Assembly (NCBI GenBank): GCA_019914945.1
Contig: CM034108.1
Coordinates: forward strand, 3,482,001 to 3,546,000
Source: Typha latifolia
Taxonomy: Eukaryota > Streptophyta > Magnoliopsida > Poales > Typhaceae
Direction of reading: 5' to 3'
DNA: 64,000 nucleotides
Position numbers and translations under genes: made by a program. How positions within the stretch are numbered: the first letter of the stretch is position 1; each line of letters starts with the position of its first letter. Below, one piece after another: positions 60,956-64,000 of this stretch. The notes beneath the pieces were generated by a model, which was not told the origin of the DNA, searched no databases, and saw only the letters and a list, made by a program, of their open reading frames with translations.

Positions 60956-61724
60956 AGTTGAGGTTGAATGGGTTGTATGCCTATGTTAGTTAACGCACTA
61001 GGGGACGTCTAGATTGAAGTTGATGCTGGGTCAGGCTTTTTATCAAATCAGTTGTGCACATAGTTGGGATAATAAAGGCACAATTGAGCAGTATGTACTA
61101 GCAATATAGTTTATAAAGAGTCTCTAATTCAGTGCTTTACATAATTCTAGTTTACTTAAAATAATACTAGCTTAATTGTAGTTATTTCTTAATCTTGCAT
61201 AAGAAAACTTATACCGTATCAATTTATGTTATTATAGTATTTGTATGTAACCGGCAGTATAATAGTTACATTTGATGTAATATAAAAAATTAAAAATTAA
61301 GAGACAATTTGATTAATAACTAAAATACTATAAATAATGGATGAACGTGGAGGGAAAGTAGAGAGATAAAGTGAAAATAATTAAAACGATAGTATATCTT
61401 TTCAATGTCAAAAAAACTAATAATTTGATTTTATTGATAAATATAAATTATTGGAGTAAAAGAGGAGAAGAAAGAAACAGATATTAGCAAATTGGTATGG
61501 AAATATAAATCATTACTTAATTGCTATATAAACATAGACCTCACTGAACTATAATAAGATTATCCTTATTACTAAAGAACTGCAGTAGATCACTAATATA
61601 TTAATATTTTGCAAATCAATTTAGATTGTTCGATTGTTAAAAGATTTATCGAGATCTACAGGCTACAGCCTTTACTAATACTAGGCATGCTCTATGAGAT
61701 GCAAGAGTGTCAAAATAAACAAAC
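60956..61724. repeat. 3' flank of P450 copy 2, duplicated
   Basis: Near-identical to 55788-56556. The duplicated block ends at AAAC (61721-61724). No gene is present. Confidence 0.8.
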
Positions 61725-62704
61725 TGCTCAAGCTCTGTCGAACATTCTAGCTTTAGCTTAAGCTGACGCAAACCTAAATTTCAAATCAAGTCTGAGTTTA
61801 AAGCTGACTTGCTCAAGCTCAACTCAAATATAATATTTATTAATATTTTATTTATACTAAAAAGTTCTTAGTTTAACTTAAACAGCTTAAGCTCAGTCTT
61901 TGGCTTGAAAATAGGCTAGATATAAACTTTTGACTTGGGTTCTATCTGGCTTAGCCTGGAGCTTAAACCCCTAGTTGGCGTATCATTCTGCTGCAAATTA
62001 AATGTAAAATCTTCTATATAGAAATCTATCTCAATTAAGGTCGACGTCGGCAAGAATAAAGTCTACTTGAGATGATGTGAGTTAGTGTTTATCATATACG
62101 TTTTAACCCACATAATGAAGTCTGTATCACGTATAGTTATTCTTGCTGACTTTTTTAAGTTCCTTTCATAATTATAACCCGGATTGCAATCAATCAACCA
62201 CGTGGTTACAACTTTGCCACGCATACCTCATGGCCCACCCACCCACACTGAATGGATTAAGACAGTGCTTGTAAATAGGATTGCGGCGCATGTTGACTCT
62301 TTCCAACACTCGCATTAACACGGGTTATAAAACTCGCAAATACTTCCATTGCACGACTCTATCAATCATCACCCTTTTTGATATATACTTTTTCAACCAC
62401 AGAAGTGTTTTTCAAATCTAAAAGTCTCTATAATTAATTTTTTATTAGTTTAATTAGACGTATATAAATTTTTTTCTTAGTTCAATTATAATTTTATTAC
62501 TTGATTTAATTCCTCTCTCTCTATTATTTAGTGAACTTTTCACCAAAACCTATATATTTGTAATTTAATTTTACATTAATCTAATCATCTCTATGTCGGG
62601 ACTATAACTGGCCTATGGACTCTCATTTCTTAAAGAGTTTACCTAATTATTAAATTTATATATTAGATATATAATTAGTCTAGATGCTCATGTTTTAATT
62701 TATA
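61725..62704. other. Intergenic between P450 copies 2 and 3
   Basis: Begins with a GCTCAAGCTC-rich dispersed repeat (61725-61980), then AT-rich DNA. No coding region is seen. Confidence 0.5.
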
Positions 62705-62890
62705 GGATAGAAACTTCGCATCGCACTCTAACAAGTAAATCTGACTACTTCTTTCCCTTTCTAACCAAGTCCAAAATATGTTCATCTAGATGCTTTTGCA
62801 TACGAAACAGCTAACGTCAAACGTCCTCTCGAAATAACCCCTCTGACAGTACCTTTTTATATTAGTACAATTTTCTTATAGCTTCATTTA
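62705..62890 (+). promoter_or_regulatory. P450-like upstream sequence of copy 3
   Basis: Matches the region before copy 2: CACTCTAACAAGTAAATC, the CT-rich tract, TTCATCTAGATG and TTTTGCATACGAAA in the same order. It then runs, without the first ~530 bp of exon 1, into P450 coding sequence at about 62894. The P450 promoter was therefore duplicated with the gene and the deletion came later. Confidence 0.6.
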
Positions 62891-62893
62891 ACT

Positions 62894-63457
62894 TCAGGTG
62901 TCGACGTTCGCGAAGGTGGAGCTGAAGTCGAGGTTGTTTGAGCTTTCTCTGAATGTGATGATGAGGATGATGGCGGGGAAAAGGTACTGTCAGCTTACTT
63001 ACCCTTAAGCTTATCATTTGAAGGCTTAGCATGCATGGAATTCTTCCTCGAACCTAAGAACCTATATATGCTGCGATACTATATCAATCTTCTCTATTAA
63101 AAGATTAATCTAATAGAGAATGGTGGATTTGATAGGTATTGCGGAGAAGAAGGGGAGGGTTCAGACAGTGCAAGGCGGTTTAGAGGGGTAGTGGAGGAGC
63201 TCTTCGCCAGGGCAGGCGCTTCTTCACTCTCAGACTTCTTGCCCATCCTAGGGTTCTTTCGAGGGGTGAACCGGGAGATGAAAAGGTTATCCGCAGCTAT
63301 TGATGAGTTCTCCCAAAGGTTGATAGATGAGGAAAGGAGAGAGAACAAGGACAAGGGAGGAGAAAGAAAGAAGAAAACCATGATAGCAGATCTCCTATCG
63401 TTACAGGAAACGGATCCGATTAGCTACCGCGACCAAACCATCAAATCGATTTGCATG
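62894..63457 (+). pseudogene. Cytochrome P450 (CYP81-like) copy 3, 5'-deleted
   Basis: The end of exon 1 (62894-62983, from STFAKVELKSRLFELSLNV), an intron of 152 bp (62984-63135) and the whole of exon 2 (63136-63457, 322 bp, the same length as in copies 1 and 2) are present and in frame. They read RYCGEEGEGSDSARRF and SLSDFLPILGFF. The first ~170 codons, including the membrane anchor and C-helix, are gone. Exon 3 was not found within the remaining 540 bp, so it lies beyond the window or is lost. Exon 2 is more diverged from copies 1 and 2 than they are from each other, so this is an older copy. Confidence 0.82.
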
Positions 63458-64000
63458 GTAAGTAGTAACATGATATTTTTTTAAGGAAAAATTAGGTTTT
63501 ATATTTTTATCACAGTTTACAGGGACCCTCTGTTTAACACCCCACTAATGAAAAAACAAAAAGAATACGTATTCCTCTCGTATATTTATTGCTAGATTAT
63601 CTGAATCAATCCAAGACTATTTTTTTTATATAATTTAATAAAAGAATAAGGACCAGGTGATAAAAAAAATAGACAAGAATGCAGAAATTGTAAGCTGACA
63701 TAAGCAGCTAATGAAAAAATTGATTGTTTTTTTAGTATTCTAAAAAGCCCACAAGCTACTTATAAAATAGACAAAACACCAACAATTTCTTGATGCAAAA
63801 ACACTTAGATCTTATCGAGCTATTCCTTTGGCTAATAAATTAAACCACGTACATAGTCTAGTTGTTTAACAGACATATTTTTGAGCTATTATTTTGAGGT
63901 AAATATTGTCAAGTTTGTAACTAGCTGTTTTAGCTCTTTTTTTATTAAAAAAGCATACCGTCAAGTTAATTATCGCTCTAAATCATCACACTGATGAGTT
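63458..64000. other. Intron or flank after P450 copy 3 exon 2
   Basis: Begins with a proper donor (GTAAGT). The start resembles intron 2 of copies 1 and 2 (GTAGTAAC, CACCCC, AAGAA blocks) and then becomes AT-rich and unique. No exon 3 motif (AGTDT, heme loop) is seen before the window ends. Confidence 0.5.

Overview
This is a nuclear chromosome segment from a flowering plant. Genes are multi-exon with GT-AG introns, intergenic DNA is AT-rich, and every recognisable protein is a plant-type nuclear gene. The cytochrome P450 genes have a very GC-rich 5' end that becomes less GC-rich downstream. That gradient is common in monocots, so a monocot (not obviously a grass) is my best guess; no species is assigned.

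Layout. (1) 0.5-5.6 kb, minus strand: CLPF, a chloroplast Clp-protease adaptor. (2) 5.9-11.9 kb, plus: eIF5A, whose 4-kb first intron holds a decayed Copia-related element with unusual inverted terminal arms. (3) 12.9-18.4 kb, minus: isopentenyl phosphate kinase. (4) 19.3-19.9 kb: a broken plant CDK-like kinase fragment. (5) 20.9-21.9 kb, minus: an intronless multi-pass membrane protein. (6) 22-29.5 kb: a gene-free AT-rich stretch with hairpins, microsatellites and a short tandem array. (7) 29.9-35.6 kb, plus: ALG11. (8) 36.8-38.6 kb, plus: ORC5. (9) 40.0-49.2 kb, plus: RPN2/ribophorin II, 19 exons. (10) 49.2-64 kb: a young, rearranged duplicated region. It holds three ~1.1-kb tandem units that each carry a beta-galactosidase fragment, then a CYP81-like P450 with one nonsense codon, a duplicated 3' end of RPN2, an intact P450, and a third P450 copy missing most of exon 1.

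Functional links. ALG11 and RPN2 both serve ER N-glycosylation: ALG11 builds the dolichol-linked glycan and RPN2 belongs to the oligosaccharyltransferase. IPK feeds isoprenoid precursor supply. There is no evidence that these form a regulated cluster. The order eIF5A - IPK - membrane protein matches, from memory, the Arabidopsis genes At1g26630-At1g26640-At1g26650, so it may be old conserved synteny. The most evolutionarily active part is the P450 region. Two near-identical P450 copies differ mainly by amino-acid-changing substitutions clustered in exon 1, including the predicted substrate-recognition loop, and the array upstream of copy 1 repeats sequence related to the P450 upstream region.

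Exon coordinates were placed by hand from splice consensus, reading-frame continuity and known family sequence; no alignment software was used.
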